From Zoogloea sp. (GTDB taxonomy: Bacteria; Pseudomonadota; Gammaproteobacteria; Burkholderiales; Rhodocyclaceae): 50,622 nt of DNA. The stretch covers positions 1-50,622 of the forward strand of contig NZ_JAFLDT010000021.1 of the NCBI RefSeq assembly GCF_017302315.1, read 5' to 3'. A model generated the notes under the pieces. That model was not told the DNA's origin and made no database searches. It saw nothing but the letters and a program-made list of their open reading frames with translations. Each line of letters opens with the position of its first letter. The first letter of the stretch is position 1. Position numbers and translations under genes: made by a program. Positions 33,282 through 42,476 of the stretch are shown here, piece by piece.

Positions 33282-33313
33282 CCCGGGATTTTACCCGCCT
33301 GCCCGCACGGGTT

Positions 33314-34630
33314 TCACCCTTCGATGGAGATTTCTCCGGCAGTCGGCCCCAGCCGGCTCACCAGCAACTGGTCGATACGGTGGTTGTCCACGTCGATAAC
33401 CTCGAAGCGGTAGCCGCCGAAATCCACCCTGTCGGTGCGGCGGGGGATCTTGCGCAGGTGGTACATCATGAAGCCGGCAATGGTCTCGTAATGCTCGCTT
33501 CCGTCACCGTCGTCGATGTCGAGCACGCGCATCACGTCGGCGGCAGCGGTGGCGCCATCCACCAGCCAGGAGCTATCGTCCCGGCGTACGATCTGCTCTT
33601 CCTGGACCTGCTCCACATCATCGCCCACCAGGGCCCTGAAAATGTCGTTGAGGGTGATCACGCCCACCACGAGGGCATACTCGTTGATGATCACCGCAAA
33701 GTCCTCGCGGGCCTCGCGAAAGCGCTCGAGCACCTCGGAGAGGGTCAGGGTATCCGGCAACGCCAGCAGCGGATTGATCGGGGCGTCAGCCTTCATGGAC
33801 AGGGATTGCCCCGCCAGCACGCGGTTGAGCAGATCCTTGGCATCCACGTAGCCCACCACGGTGTCGATGCCGCCATCACACACCGGAAAGCGGTTGAAGG
33901 GCCGGCCGGCAATCTTCTGGCGGATGCTCTCCTCACTCTCCTGAAGGGTGAAGAACACCACACTGTCGCGGGTCGTCATGGCCGACGGCGCGCTGCGCGC
34001 GTCAAGGCCAAAGACATTCTCGATCAGGGCGTGCTCCTGCTCGGCCAGCACGCCCGCCTGGGCACCGGCCTCAACCACCGCAATGATTTCATCCGGTGTC
34101 ACCGTGTCATTTCGGGTGGTTGCCACCCCGAGCAGCCGGAACAACAGATCCGCAGCCTCGTTGTAAAGCCACAATAAGGGGCGCAACCAGCGGATCAGGA
34201 CACCCATGGGCGCCGCCACGGCCATTGCCAGGCGCTCCGGTGCAGCCATCCCCAGGCGCTTGGGCATCAAGTCGGCAAACAGGATGAACAGGGACGTGAC
34301 CACCATGAAAGACAGGGCAAAGGCCAGCGTATCCACGTAGGCCGCCGGCACCAGCGGTACCAGCGCGCCCGCCAGCCACGGGGAGAAGGCCCCCTCACCA
34401 ACAATGCCGCCCATGATCGCCACCGCATTGAGGCCTATCTGGACCAGCGTGAAGAAAGGACCAGGACGCGCCTGCAGAGCGAGCACCCGGGCAGCCCCCT
34501 CATTGCCGTCTTCGGCCAACACCGCCAACCGGGACTTGCGCGATGCCGCCACCGAAATCTCGGCCACCGAAAAGAAGGCGCTGATACCCACCAAGAGCAG
34601 GATGAGAAGAATCTGCTGAAGAAAGTCCAT
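33314..34630 (-). CDS. paeA: PaeA/YtfL-like CNNM-CBS transporter (DUF21 family)
   Basis: This 438-residue inner membrane protein has a DUF21/CNNM transmembrane domain (about 1-190), two CBS motifs (about 210-335) and a C-terminal CorC_HlyC domain (about 350-430). Long stretches match Escherichia coli PaeA (YtfL): SAFFSVAEISVAASRKSRLA, VEAGAQAGVLAEQEHALIEN, GYVDAKDLLNRVLA and EDFAVIINEYALVVGVITLN. PaeA exports putrescine and cadaverine, so polyamine export is likely, but related proteins move magnesium or cobalt. ATG 34630 has GGAGG about 7-11 nt ahead. It follows the rhomboid gene after 24 bp. Confidence 0.85.
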   Translation of the reverse strand: MDFLQQILLILLLVGISAFFSVAEISVAASRKSRLAVLAEDGNEGAARVLALQARPGPFFTLVQIGLNAVAIMGGIVGEGAFSPWLAGALVPLVPAAYVDTLAFALSFMVVTSLFILFADLMPKRLGMAAPERLAMAVAAPMGVLIRWLRPLLWLYNEAADLLFRLLGVATTRNDTVTPDEIIAVVEAGAQAGVLAEQEHALIENVFGLDARSAPSAMTTRDSVVFFTLQESEESIRQKIAGRPFNRFPVCDGGIDTVVGYVDAKDLLNRVLAGQSLSMKADAPINPLLALPDTLTLSEVLERFREAREDFAVIINEYALVVGVITLNDIFRALVGDDVEQVQEEQIVRRDDSSWLVDGATAAADVMRVLDIDDGDGSEHYETIAGFMMYHLRKIPRRTDRVDFGGYRFEVIDVDNHRIDQLLVSRLGPTAGEISIEG

Positions 34631-34654
34631 GGGCACCTCCGGCAACGCTGGCAA

Positions 34655-35803
34655 TCAGCGCGGACCGGCCTCCACCGAGTGACGCAGGCGCATCTGAAGC
34701 AGGATGTTGTCGGCCTGCACCTGCAAGGCACGGGAGCGCTCGACCCATACCATCTGGCGGGTTTCAAGTGCCTGAGCCAGCGCTTTTACCGCATCTCGGC
34801 GAGTGGACGTGTAGGCAATGAGTTCCTGGCGCTGCCATTCGCTGGGGGCCGGCGCGGTGGCGCCCGAGAGCTGATTGATGAGACGCTCCCAACGCGGCAG
34901 GAAATCATGCTCGAGAACCTCCAGCGCAGCGGCCTCGGTCAATCGGCGCTGGCGGAGCGAATCCATCAACGCAGCCTGTTCGCGCAACAACTCCTGTTCG
35001 TCCAGAACAAAGCGCTGAAGCGTCTGCTGATATGCGGAATCCGCCTGGTAGCGCCGCACCACCTCCGGTGTCTGCTGCCAAAGCGTCAGGCCAAGGGCGA
35101 CGAGCACCAAGCCCCCCGCCAGCGCACGAGGGCTTAGCCAGCGGACAGGCCGCGACGAGACGACGGGCTCGGCAAAGGCCAGGCCGAGAATAATCCCTCC
35201 CGCCAGGCCCCCCAGATGGGCGGCATTGTCGATCCCTGGCAAGGAAAAACCCGCAAACAGCGAGTATGCGATGAAGCCCAGGGTGCCCGACCGCATCTCC
35301 CTGAACACCTCACCCGGCACCGACCCCCGTTGCAGCAGCAGGTAGGCAAGCAAAGCCCCATAAACGCCAAAGATCGCCCCAGATGCGCCGACGCTCACAC
35401 TGCCCTGCTTCCACCACAGGCTTGCCAGATTGCCCAGCAGGCCTGCCCCAACATAGATCACCAGAAAGCCCAGGCGGCCGAAAAGACGCTCCACCACCTG
35501 CCCGGCCTGGTAAAGCGCAAACATGTTGAGCCCCACATGAAGCAGGCCTCCGTGCAGGAAAAGTGCGGAAAACAGGCGCCACGGCTCACCCTTCTGGACC
35601 AGCGGCGCAAAATTGCCACCGGCACGGATGAGCAGATCGGACGGGATCTGCATCGCGTTCCGGGACATGGCCACGAGCAACGCAAAAATGATTGCATTGA
35701 TGATGACCAGGGCCAGGGTGACATCGGCCCTGCGCACACGGGAAAACAACAGGTTGGCGAAGGTATCGTAATTCAAGGGACGGGGCCGGTCGGCAGTGAA
35801 CAC
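34655..35803 (-). CDS. Rhomboid family intramembrane serine protease
   Basis: This 382-residue protein has six to seven hydrophobic segments and the rhomboid catalytic pair: Ser141 in GASGAIFG and His196 in AAHLGGLAGG, with HGGLLHVGLNM in the second segment. A long helical, charged cytoplasmic or periplasmic tail (about 240-382, rich in Glu, Arg, Gln and Leu) has no recognised domain and is longer than in simple rhomboids. It cleaves membrane proteins within the bilayer; the target is unknown. It precedes paeA by 24 bp and is divergent from the diguanylate cyclase gene. Confidence 0.9.
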   Translation of the reverse strand: MFTADRPRPLNYDTFANLLFSRVRRADVTLALVIINAIIFALLVAMSRNAMQIPSDLLIRAGGNFAPLVQKGEPWRLFSALFLHGGLLHVGLNMFALYQAGQVVERLFGRLGFLVIYVGAGLLGNLASLWWKQGSVSVGASGAIFGVYGALLAYLLLQRGSVPGEVFREMRSGTLGFIAYSLFAGFSLPGIDNAAHLGGLAGGIILGLAFAEPVVSSRPVRWLSPRALAGGLVLVALGLTLWQQTPEVVRRYQADSAYQQTLQRFVLDEQELLREQAALMDSLRQRRLTEAAALEVLEHDFLPRWERLINQLSGATAPAPSEWQRQELIAYTSTRRDAVKALAQALETRQMVWVERSRALQVQADNILLQMRLRHSVEAGPR

Positions 35804-35941
35804 CGTTGATTATACGCAAGGCTGATTCCTGACCTTGCTGGGCCAAGGAGTGCGGGGCACGCTCCGATCAAACTTCTTCAATATCTCAGGAAAAGTGACT
35901 GAGTAAGATAAAATGAAAAGTTGAATATTCCCCTTCGACCT

Positions 35942-36994
35942 ATGATCCACGTTCTAAAGCACGTCGAATCCATCACCCAGCACCGGGACAGAACCCTGCT
36001 GGAGCTGGGTGTCGCCTCGGCGCTGTTCGAATTGGTCAAGGCGCTTGAGGTCAATCTCTACAAGGTCAGCGAGCACGGTGGGGAACACTATCTGGCCCGG
36101 GTCACCCATGTGGGCCAGGATGGCGTGCGATACGTGCAGTCGGAATTCGACGACGAAGGCATGGCCGCGCCTCTGGGTCAGCGCCGGGAAATGGTGGCCT
36201 GTGTCGAGCAGACGCAAATCGTAAGGGCGCATGACAGCGCGCGCGACGCTTACGTGCATTGCTTTCCGATCAACGTTGATCGGCGAGTGCTGGGCGTGCT
36301 TGAGGTCGTCTGCCGCACGCCCCTTGCCACCGAGGAACTGGACACCGCCGAAGGCTTTCTGGGCCTCTACCGCAATTACCTCAGCCTGCTGGACTACAGC
36401 GAACGGGACACCCTCACGGGCCTGCTCAACCGCAAGACCTTCGACGACAACCTGGGGAAAATCCTTCAGGGCTTGTCGGCAGGTGAGTTGAACCTCGCGG
36501 GCGACAGCACTGCCTCCCCTCGGCGGCGCCAGAACGACGAGGGCAGACACTGGCTGGCCGTGGTGGACGTGGACCACTTCAAGCGGGTCAATGACCAGTT
36601 CGGCCATCTGTACGGGGATGAGGTGCTGCTGCTCCTTGCCCGGATCATGCAGGAGAGCTTCCGCCACCAGGATCGCCTGTTTCGTTTTGGCGGTGAGGAG
36701 TTCGTGGTCATCCTTCGGGCAACATCCGAGGATGAAGTTGCGGTGGCCCTTGAGCGCCTGCGGGCTAGCGTCGAAGGCCATCTGTTTCCACAGGTCGGCA
36801 CCGTAACCGTGAGCATCGGCTACACCGGCATCAATTCCCGTGACACCATCCCCGACATCGTGGGCCGGGCCGACGATGCGCTCTATTTCGCCAAGGAAAA
36901 CGGGCGCAATCAGGTGAGCAGCTACGAGCGCCTGCTTGCCTCCGGCAAGGTGTCGGCCCGTGAAGCCCCCAACAGCGATATCGAGCTGTTCTGA
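35942..36994 (+). CDS. Diguanylate cyclase with N-terminal GAF-like sensor
   Basis: This 350-residue soluble protein has an N-terminal region (about 1-150) compatible with a GAF-like sensor and a C-terminal GGDEF domain (RDTLTGLLNRKTFDDNL onward). The active site reads GGEEF, which is functional in many cyclases, and an RxxD allosteric site (RHQD) lies five residues before it. An insertion of about 30 residues rich in Ser, Arg and Asn follows LQGLSAGEL. ATG 35942 is preferred over TTG 35921. It makes cyclic di-GMP; the signal is not evident. Confidence 0.9.
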   Translation: MIHVLKHVESITQHRDRTLLELGVASALFELVKALEVNLYKVSEHGGEHYLARVTHVGQDGVRYVQSEFDDEGMAAPLGQRREMVACVEQTQIVRAHDSARDAYVHCFPINVDRRVLGVLEVVCRTPLATEELDTAEGFLGLYRNYLSLLDYSERDTLTGLLNRKTFDDNLGKILQGLSAGELNLAGDSTASPRRRQNDEGRHWLAVVDVDHFKRVNDQFGHLYGDEVLLLLARIMQESFRHQDRLFRFGGEEFVVILRATSEDEVAVALERLRASVEGHLFPQVGTVTVSIGYTGINSRDTIPDIVGRADDALYFAKENGRNQVSSYERLLASGKVSAREAPNSDIELF

Positions 36995-37009
36995 CGCCCG
37001 TTTGCCGCC

Positions 37010-37396
37010 CTAGCGGGTGGCGGCTTGTGCGGGAAGATCCTTCAGTGCCTGCTTGCGCTCCCCATCCGCGGCAAATATGAGCGCGCGCTGCTCATCGCTG
37101 AGCGGCGCGCCCAGATCCCGCTCCAGAGAGCTATAGATGCGGGACAGGCGATCAGTCAGACGCCCCTTGGCCGGAATGGCACGTAACACCTGTTCGCGGC
37201 GGGCTCCCGCAATACTCATGACCTTCTGGACGAAGCTCTCTTCAATGCGCCGCGTCTCGGCCTGGATGAAGGCCGCCTGCACAGGCGTCAGTACCACTGG
37301 CGGAGGCGCAACAGGCGGTGCCGAAAAGGCCGGAAGGGCGGCGGCAAACCCGAGCGCCAGTGCGGCAATAACATTGCGTGGCAAGAAATCTCTCAT
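37010..37396 (-). CDS. Small exported protein of unknown function
   Basis: This 128-residue protein begins with a clear signal peptide (MRDFLPRNVIAALALGFAAA, likely cut after AFSA) and a Pro-rich stretch. The mature part is helical and charged (AETRRIEESFVQKVMSIAGA, then RLSRIYSSLERDLGAPLSDE) and somewhat resembles periplasmic Spy/CpxP-like helical proteins, but I see no LTxxQ pair, so the family is not claimed. Its ATG lies 2 bp after the stop of the quinone oxidoreductase gene, so it is likely translated by coupling. Confidence 0.7.
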   Translation of the reverse strand: MRDFLPRNVIAALALGFAAALPAFSAPPVAPPPVVLTPVQAAFIQAETRRIEESFVQKVMSIAGARREQVLRAIPAKGRLTDRLSRIYSSLERDLGAPLSDEQRALIFAADGERKQALKDLPAQAATR

Positions 37397-37398
37397 GT

Positions 37399-38373
37399 CT
37401 AGGGAACCAGTACGGTCGAGCCCGTCGTGCGTCGCGCCTCAAGCTCCTGATGGGCAACAGCCGCATCGTGCAGCGGAAAACGTTGGTTGATCGACAGCCT
37501 GACCTGACCCGAAAGAACGATAGAAAACAACTCGTCGGCCATCGCCAGCAGATCCTGCCGTCGGGCTGAATACGTAAAGAGGCTCGGTCGGGTCAGGAAC
37601 AGGGAGCCCATCTTGCCGAGCAGGCCCGGATCGAAGGTCTCCACCGGGCCGGATGCATTGCCGAAGCTCACCATCATACCCATGGGCCGCAGGCAGGCCA
37701 GGGAATCCATGAAGGTGTCCCTGCCGATGGAGTCATAGACTACCGGTACCCCCTCGCCACCGGTCAATTCCCGAACCCGGCTTGAAATGCACTCGCGGGT
37801 ATGGACGATGGGATGATCACAGCCATGCAGCCGGGCCAAGTCCGCTTTCTCGTCGGAACCGACGGTGCCAATCACCGTCGCCCCCAGGGCTTTTGCCCAT
37901 TGACAGACAATCAGGCCGACACCGCCCGCGGCAGCATGGATCAGAATGGTGTCACCCGGCTGCACCCGGTAGGTTCGGCGCAGCAGATACTGGGCCGTCA
38001 GGCCTTGCAGCATCATGGCCGCGCCCTGCTCGAAACTGAGGGCATCCGGCAAACGCACCAGACGGTCGGCCGGAATGTTGCGGCGCTCCGCATATGCGCC
38101 CAAGGGACCGCCGGCATAGGCAACCCTGTCACCAGGACGCAAATCACTCACGCCTGCCCCCACCGCCTCGACCACGCCAGCGGCCTCAAGACCCAGACCC
38201 GAAGGCAAGGGGACTGGATAGAGGCCGGAACGGTGGTAGACGTCGATATAGTTCAGACCGACAGCATGATGCCGGACCTGTGCCTCGCCAGGTGCAGGCG
38301 GCGCCAGATCGGACTCGACCCACTGCAAGACCTCGGGGCCGCCAGTACGCTCAAAGCGGATCAAACGGGACAT
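37399..38373 (-). CDS. qorA: NADPH:quinone oxidoreductase (zeta-crystallin-like, zinc-free MDR)
   Basis: This 324-residue medium-chain dehydrogenase/reductase has GLGLEAAGVVEAVGAGV in the catalytic domain, LNYIDVYHRSGLYPVPLPSG typical of Qor, and the NADPH-binding AAAGGVGLIVCQWAKALGAT. The structural zinc cysteines of alcohol dehydrogenases are missing, as in quinone oxidoreductases. It reduces quinones in one-electron steps in well-studied relatives. It is followed 2 bp later by a small exported protein gene and preceded by maeB, from which a hairpin separates it. Confidence 0.92.
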   Translation of the reverse strand: MSRLIRFERTGGPEVLQWVESDLAPPAPGEAQVRHHAVGLNYIDVYHRSGLYPVPLPSGLGLEAAGVVEAVGAGVSDLRPGDRVAYAGGPLGAYAERRNIPADRLVRLPDALSFEQGAAMMLQGLTAQYLLRRTYRVQPGDTILIHAAAGGVGLIVCQWAKALGATVIGTVGSDEKADLARLHGCDHPIVHTRECISSRVRELTGGEGVPVVYDSIGRDTFMDSLACLRPMGMMVSFGNASGPVETFDPGLLGKMGSLFLTRPSLFTYSARRQDLLAMADELFSIVLSGQVRLSINQRFPLHDAAVAHQELEARRTTGSTVLVP

Positions 38374-38439
38374 GCCTCACCTCGCGGAACAATTGGGTCG
38401 ATTGTACCGGAGGGAAATTTCAAATAGCGGGTTGAAGCA

Positions 38440-38464
38440 CCCCGACCCGCTCAGCGGGCCGGGG
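38440..38464 (-). terminator. Hairpin downstream of maeB
   Basis: CCCCG-A-CCCGC (38440-38450), a TCA loop and GCGGG-C-CGGGG (38454-38464) form a 10-bp stem with one internal A/C mismatch. It begins about 10 bp after the maeB stop on the minus strand and lies before qorA. No T-run is present, so it may reduce rather than stop readthrough. Confidence 0.55.
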
Positions 38465-38474
38465 CAATCACAGC

Positions 38475-40769
38475 TCAGACGGGCAATTCTTCACGCTGCT
38501 CGGCGGCATCCACCACTGCCAGGGCGGTGATATTGACGAGCCGACGCACCGATGCGGAGGGCGTCAGAATGTGCACAGCACGGGCACTGCCCAACAGGAT
38601 GGGGCCGACGGAAACCCCATCTCCGTTGGCAATCTTGAGCAGGTTGAAGGCGATGTTGGCCGCATCCAGGTTGGGCATCACGAGCAGATTGGCTTCACCA
38701 TGCAGCGTGGAGTCGGGATGCAGGCGGTCACGGATCTCCGGTGAAAGTGCCGAGTCACCGTGCATTTCACCATCGCACTGGAGATCAGGCGCCTTGATCC
38801 GAAGGATGTCACGGGCGTCCCGCATGCGACGGGACGATGCGCTGCGGGCACTGCCAAAGTTGGAATGGGACAGCAGTGCCACCTTCGGCTCGATCCCAAA
38901 GCGCTTGAGTTCATCTGCCGCCATCATTGCGATCTCGGCCGCCTCCTCGGCGCTGGGCACTTCATTCACATACGTGTCGGTGATGGCAAGGATGCGCTGG
39001 GGCAGCAGCAGGATGTTCATCGCTGCATAGAGGCTGGCACCGTGTTTGAGGCCAATCAGGTTCTGGACATGGTTGAAGTGGTGATCGTAGCCCCCCGTCG
39101 TGCCGCAGACGAGGGCGTCGCCATCACCACGACGCAGCAGCATGCAGCCAATCAGCGTGGTGTCCGAACGCATGGCCTCACGCGCCGAGTCGGGGGTCAC
39201 GCCATCGCGCCCCATCAGCCGGTAGTATTCCTGCCACAGCTCGCGATAGCGGCTGTCCGACTCCACGTTGACCACGTCGAAATCCCGGCCCGCCACGAGA
39301 TTGAGGCCGAACTTCTCGATACGCATGTCGATGACCGCAGGCCGGCCGATCAGGATCGGACGCGCCAGATTTTCATCCACCACGGCACGCACGGCACGCA
39401 GAACCCGCTCACTCTCCCCTTCGGCATAGAGCACGCGCTTCTTGTCGGCGGCAACGGCCTTGGCCTTGGTGAACACCGGCTTCATGATGATGCCGGACTG
39501 GTATACGAATTCGTTGAGACTCTGGACATAGGCGTCCATGTCGATCTTGCGCGTGGCCACACCCGAATCAATGGCGGCCCGGGCAACGGCGGGGGCGATC
39601 TTGACAATCAGCCGGGGATCGAAGGGCTTGGGAATCAGATAGTTCGGGCCGAAGGTGAGGTCCGCACCGCCGTACGCCTGCGCCACCACGTCGGACTGCT
39701 CGGCCTCGGCCAGTTCGGCAATGGCCTTCACACACGCCAGCTTCATCTCCTCGTTGATCTTGGTGGCGCCCGCATCCAGGGCACCGCGGAAGATGAAGGG
39801 GAAGCACAGGACGTTATTGACCTGGTTCGGGTAGTCGGAACGACCGGTGGCAATGATGGCATCCGGGCGAACTTCCTTGGCCAGTTCGGGCAGGATCTCC
39901 GGGGTCGGGTTGGCAAGGGCGAAGATCAGGGGCTTGTCAGCCATGGTCTTGACCATCTCGGGCTTGAGCACGCCCGCGGTGGACAATCCGAGGAAGATGT
40001 CCGCGCCAACCACGGCATCGGCCAGGGTACGGAAAGCGGTCTGCTGGGCAAAGCGCGCCTTGGTGGGCTCCATGTTCTCGTCGCGCCCGACGTAGATCAC
40101 GCCCTTGGAATCGCAAACGATGATGTTTTCGCGGGTGATGCCGAGACCACACCAAAGCTCGAGACAGGCAATCGCCGCAGCGCCGGCGCCGGACACCACC
40201 ACCTTGACTTCGTCGATCTTCTTTTCGACCACCTTCAGGCCATTGAGCATGGCCGCCGCCGAAATGATGGCGGTGCCGTGCTGGTCGTCATGGAAGACCG
40301 GAATGTTCATCCGCTCCCGCAGCTTCTGCTCAATGTAGAAGCACTCGGGCGCCTTGATGTCTTCGAGGTTGACCCCACCCAGGGTGGGCTCAAGGGCCGC
40401 GATCATGTCGATCAGCTTGTCCGGGTCGTTCTCGGCAAGCTCGATGTCGAAGACGTCGATGTTGGCAAACTTTTTGAACAGACAGCCTTTGCCCTCCATC
40501 ACCGGCTTGGCGGCCAGGGGGCCGATGTTGCCGAGACCGAGCACGGCGGTGCCGTTGGTGATCACGGCCACCAGATTGCCCCGGGAGGTGTACTCCTGCG
40601 CATCGGCCGGATCGGCCACGATGGCGTCACAGGCGGCGGCCACGCCGGGCGAATAGGCCAGCGCCAGATCGCGCTGATTGGTCAGGCCCTTGGTCGGCAC
40701 CACTGCAATCTTGCCGCGGGTCGGGCTACGGTGGTAGTCGAGGGCTGCGGCAATGAAATCCTTGTCCAT
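38475..40769 (-). CDS. maeB: NADP-dependent malic enzyme (MaeB, two-domain type)
   Basis: This 764-residue protein has the N-terminal malic enzyme domain ([20 protein letters not shown], then [20 protein letters not shown] and the metal site EDIKAPECF), the NAD(P)-binding domain ([17 protein letters not shown]) and a C-terminal phosphate acetyltransferase-like domain (about 430-764) that acts in regulation. It converts malate to pyruvate, CO2 and NADPH. The start at 40769 matches MaeB ([16 protein letters not shown]) and has an AGAGA-type site; the frame is open to 40805 with an unlikely leader. It is divergent from the ParA-like gene. Confidence 0.96.
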   Translation of the reverse strand: MDKDFIAAALDYHRSPTRGKIAVVPTKGLTNQRDLALAYSPGVAAACDAIVADPADAQEYTSRGNLVAVITNGTAVLGLGNIGPLAAKPVMEGKGCLFKKFANIDVFDIELAENDPDKLIDMIAALEPTLGGVNLEDIKAPECFYIEQKLRERMNIPVFHDDQHGTAIISAAAMLNGLKVVEKKIDEVKVVVSGAGAAAIACLELWCGLGITRENIIVCDSKGVIYVGRDENMEPTKARFAQQTAFRTLADAVVGADIFLGLSTAGVLKPEMVKTMADKPLIFALANPTPEILPELAKEVRPDAIIATGRSDYPNQVNNVLCFPFIFRGALDAGATKINEEMKLACVKAIAELAEAEQSDVVAQAYGGADLTFGPNYLIPKPFDPRLIVKIAPAVARAAIDSGVATRKIDMDAYVQSLNEFVYQSGIIMKPVFTKAKAVAADKKRVLYAEGESERVLRAVRAVVDENLARPILIGRPAVIDMRIEKFGLNLVAGRDFDVVNVESDSRYRELWQEYYRLMGRDGVTPDSAREAMRSDTTLIGCMLLRRGDGDALVCGTTGGYDHHFNHVQNLIGLKHGASLYAAMNILLLPQRILAITDTYVNEVPSAEEAAEIAMMAADELKRFGIEPKVALLSHSNFGSARSASSRRMRDARDILRIKAPDLQCDGEMHGDSALSPEIRDRLHPDSTLHGEANLLVMPNLDAANIAFNLLKIANGDGVSVGPILLGSARAVHILTPSASVRRLVNITALAVVDAAEQREELPV

Positions 40770-41113
40770 GTTCTCTCTTCTCTCAAAAATTGGTCCGCCC
40801 CCCATTGGTCAGGGCAACAATGTGCCACTGGCGGGGGAAATCACCGATGGTCTGGCTGGAACTGGATGTGTCCTGGGTACCCTGAGGCGAGCGTGTGCCT
40901 CGTATGACAGCCAAGCGGTGCTTACCCCACCACCCGACCGGAGTTTCGCGCCCGGGAGGAGGGCGCGAAGACTTCACGTTCTGCTTGCCTTATTGTTTGA
41001 GTACGAGTTTACCCGACCCACGCCATTTTGGCACCCTCGGTAAATTCAGCCCCCCGTCCAAGGCATGGCACAATCGCGCGCATCCAAACAGCACAAGAAA
41101 ACGGGGAGAACCG
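40770..41113. other. Intergenic region between maeB and the ParA-like gene, with a hairpin
   Basis: These 344 bp contain no gene I can support. A perfect 9-bp inverted repeat TTCGCGCCC (40945-40953) / GGGCGCGAA (40961-40969) with a 7-nt loop stands in the middle, not next to any stop codon. The divergent promoters of the two genes should lie here, but I could not assign definite boxes. Frames open through it do not look like protein. Confidence 0.5.
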
Positions 41114-41884
41114 ATGCGACGCGTTGTATTCAACCAGAAGGGTGGGGTGGGCAAATCCACGATCACCTGCAATCTTGCAGCCATCAGTGCCCACACGGGC
41201 CTACGCACGCTGGTTGTCGACCTGGACCCCCAGGGAAACTCCACCCACTACCTGCTGGGTGATGCGGCGGAGAACGTTGACGACACGCTGGCCGGGCTCT
41301 TCGAGCAGACCCTGTCCTTCAAGTTCAGCCCCAAGAAGACGGCAGAGTTTGTGCACCCGACGCCGTTTCCCAACCTGTCGATCATGCCCTCCCACCCAAG
41401 CCTGGAGGAGCTGCAGGGGAAGCTGGAATCCCGCTACAAGATCTTCAAGCTGCGCGATGCACTGGATGAGCTCGCCGACGACTACGATGCCGTGTTCATA
41501 GACACGCCACCGGCGCTCAACTTCTATACCCGCTCGGCCCTGATCGCCACCCGTTTGTGTCTGATCCCCTTCGACTGCGACGATTTTTCACGCCGCGCCC
41601 TCTATGCACTGATGGAAAACGTCCAGGAGATCCGTGCCGATCACAACCGCGATCTGGAAGTCGAAGGTATCGTGGTGAACCAGTTCCAGCCCCGTGCCAG
41701 CCTGCCTCAGAAGCTGGTTCAGGAACTGATTGCCGAAGGACTTCCGATCTTCAAGACCTATCTGTCCAGCTCCATCAAGATCCGTGAAAGCCACGAACAG
41801 GCCAAGCCCATGATCCATCTCGACCCGAAGCACAAGCTGGCGCAGGAGTTCGTTGCCCTGCATGGAGAGCTTCGCAGCGCCTGA
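41114..41884 (+). CDS. Orphan ParA family ATPase
   Basis: This 256-residue ATPase has the deviant Walker A KGGVGKST (residues 8-15), the Walker A' region VVDLDPQGNSTHYLLG and the Walker B-like AVFIDTPPALNFYTRSALIA. It resembles the Soj/ParA proteins that position DNA or protein cargo. There is no parB gene, no recognisable parS site and no replication gene nearby, so it is not a simple plasmid partition module. ATG 41114 with GGGGAGAA about 5 nt ahead is chosen although the frame is open much farther upstream. Confidence 0.88.
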   Translation: MRRVVFNQKGGVGKSTITCNLAAISAHTGLRTLVVDLDPQGNSTHYLLGDAAENVDDTLAGLFEQTLSFKFSPKKTAEFVHPTPFPNLSIMPSHPSLEELQGKLESRYKIFKLRDALDELADDYDAVFIDTPPALNFYTRSALIATRLCLIPFDCDDFSRRALYALMENVQEIRADHNRDLEVEGIVVNQFQPRASLPQKLVQELIAEGLPIFKTYLSSSIKIRESHEQAKPMIHLDPKHKLAQEFVALHGELRSA

Positions 41885-42476
41885 ACAACCCACATCCACC
41901 GGCACATCCGTCGCGCAAAGGACACCCTCGACGCCCATCTCGTGGGCGCCGGGCAGGGAAGAGCCTGCATCGACTCCCATGACCTACGGCCTTGCCTCGG
42001 CGGGCAACCGTCGCGGTACCGTGCAACAGGAACGCCGTCAAAAAAATCGCCTTACAGGCAACGCGCACGGAGACCGGAATCAGGAGGTCTTCCGACCCCA
42101 TCCCGTCCCATAACACCCGCTCCCGGGCGTTCGACACCTCGAACTGCCCCCAAAGAACACTTCAAGCCACCTTCCCCAACCAGACTCAGGCTACCAACGT
42201 GCAAGACGCCGGGTTGCGTCGAAGTGCTAAAGACGGTCGACGGCAATGAGTCTGCACCGCAACTGCAGCACCCCCGTTTTCATTCCAGGCGATTTCTGTC
42301 TTGGTCCGTGCGATAGTCGTCAGGGTGCACTCGGGCAACAACACACCATGCTTGTGCATTGCAGTAATTTCGATACCATTCACTGGAACCGGAGCCAATC
42401 CCCGAGCACAGGCGTGTAATTCAGGTGTTTGGCTATATTGACCTCACCGTCTCTCCGCCAGTTACAAAATTGCAAC
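41885..42476. other. Long non-coding gap before the glycosyltransferase pair
   Basis: These 592 bp show several short open frames on both strands, but none has a recognisable domain, a good ribosome site or protein-like composition. Base composition falls toward the right end, as in the following genes. No tRNA or other RNA gene was recognised. It should hold the promoter of the glycosyltransferase genes and may be the edge of an acquired block. Confidence 0.4.

Noticed and set aside
38760-40907. Plus-strand open frame of about 715 codons opposite maeB
   Set aside because: MaeB on the minus strand is intact and domain-rich; the antisense product is low-complexity His/Gly/Val-rich.
41114-41884. 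Plasmid partition locus
   Set aside because: No parB, repeated centromere-like sites or replication gene nearby; the surroundings are chromosomal core genes.
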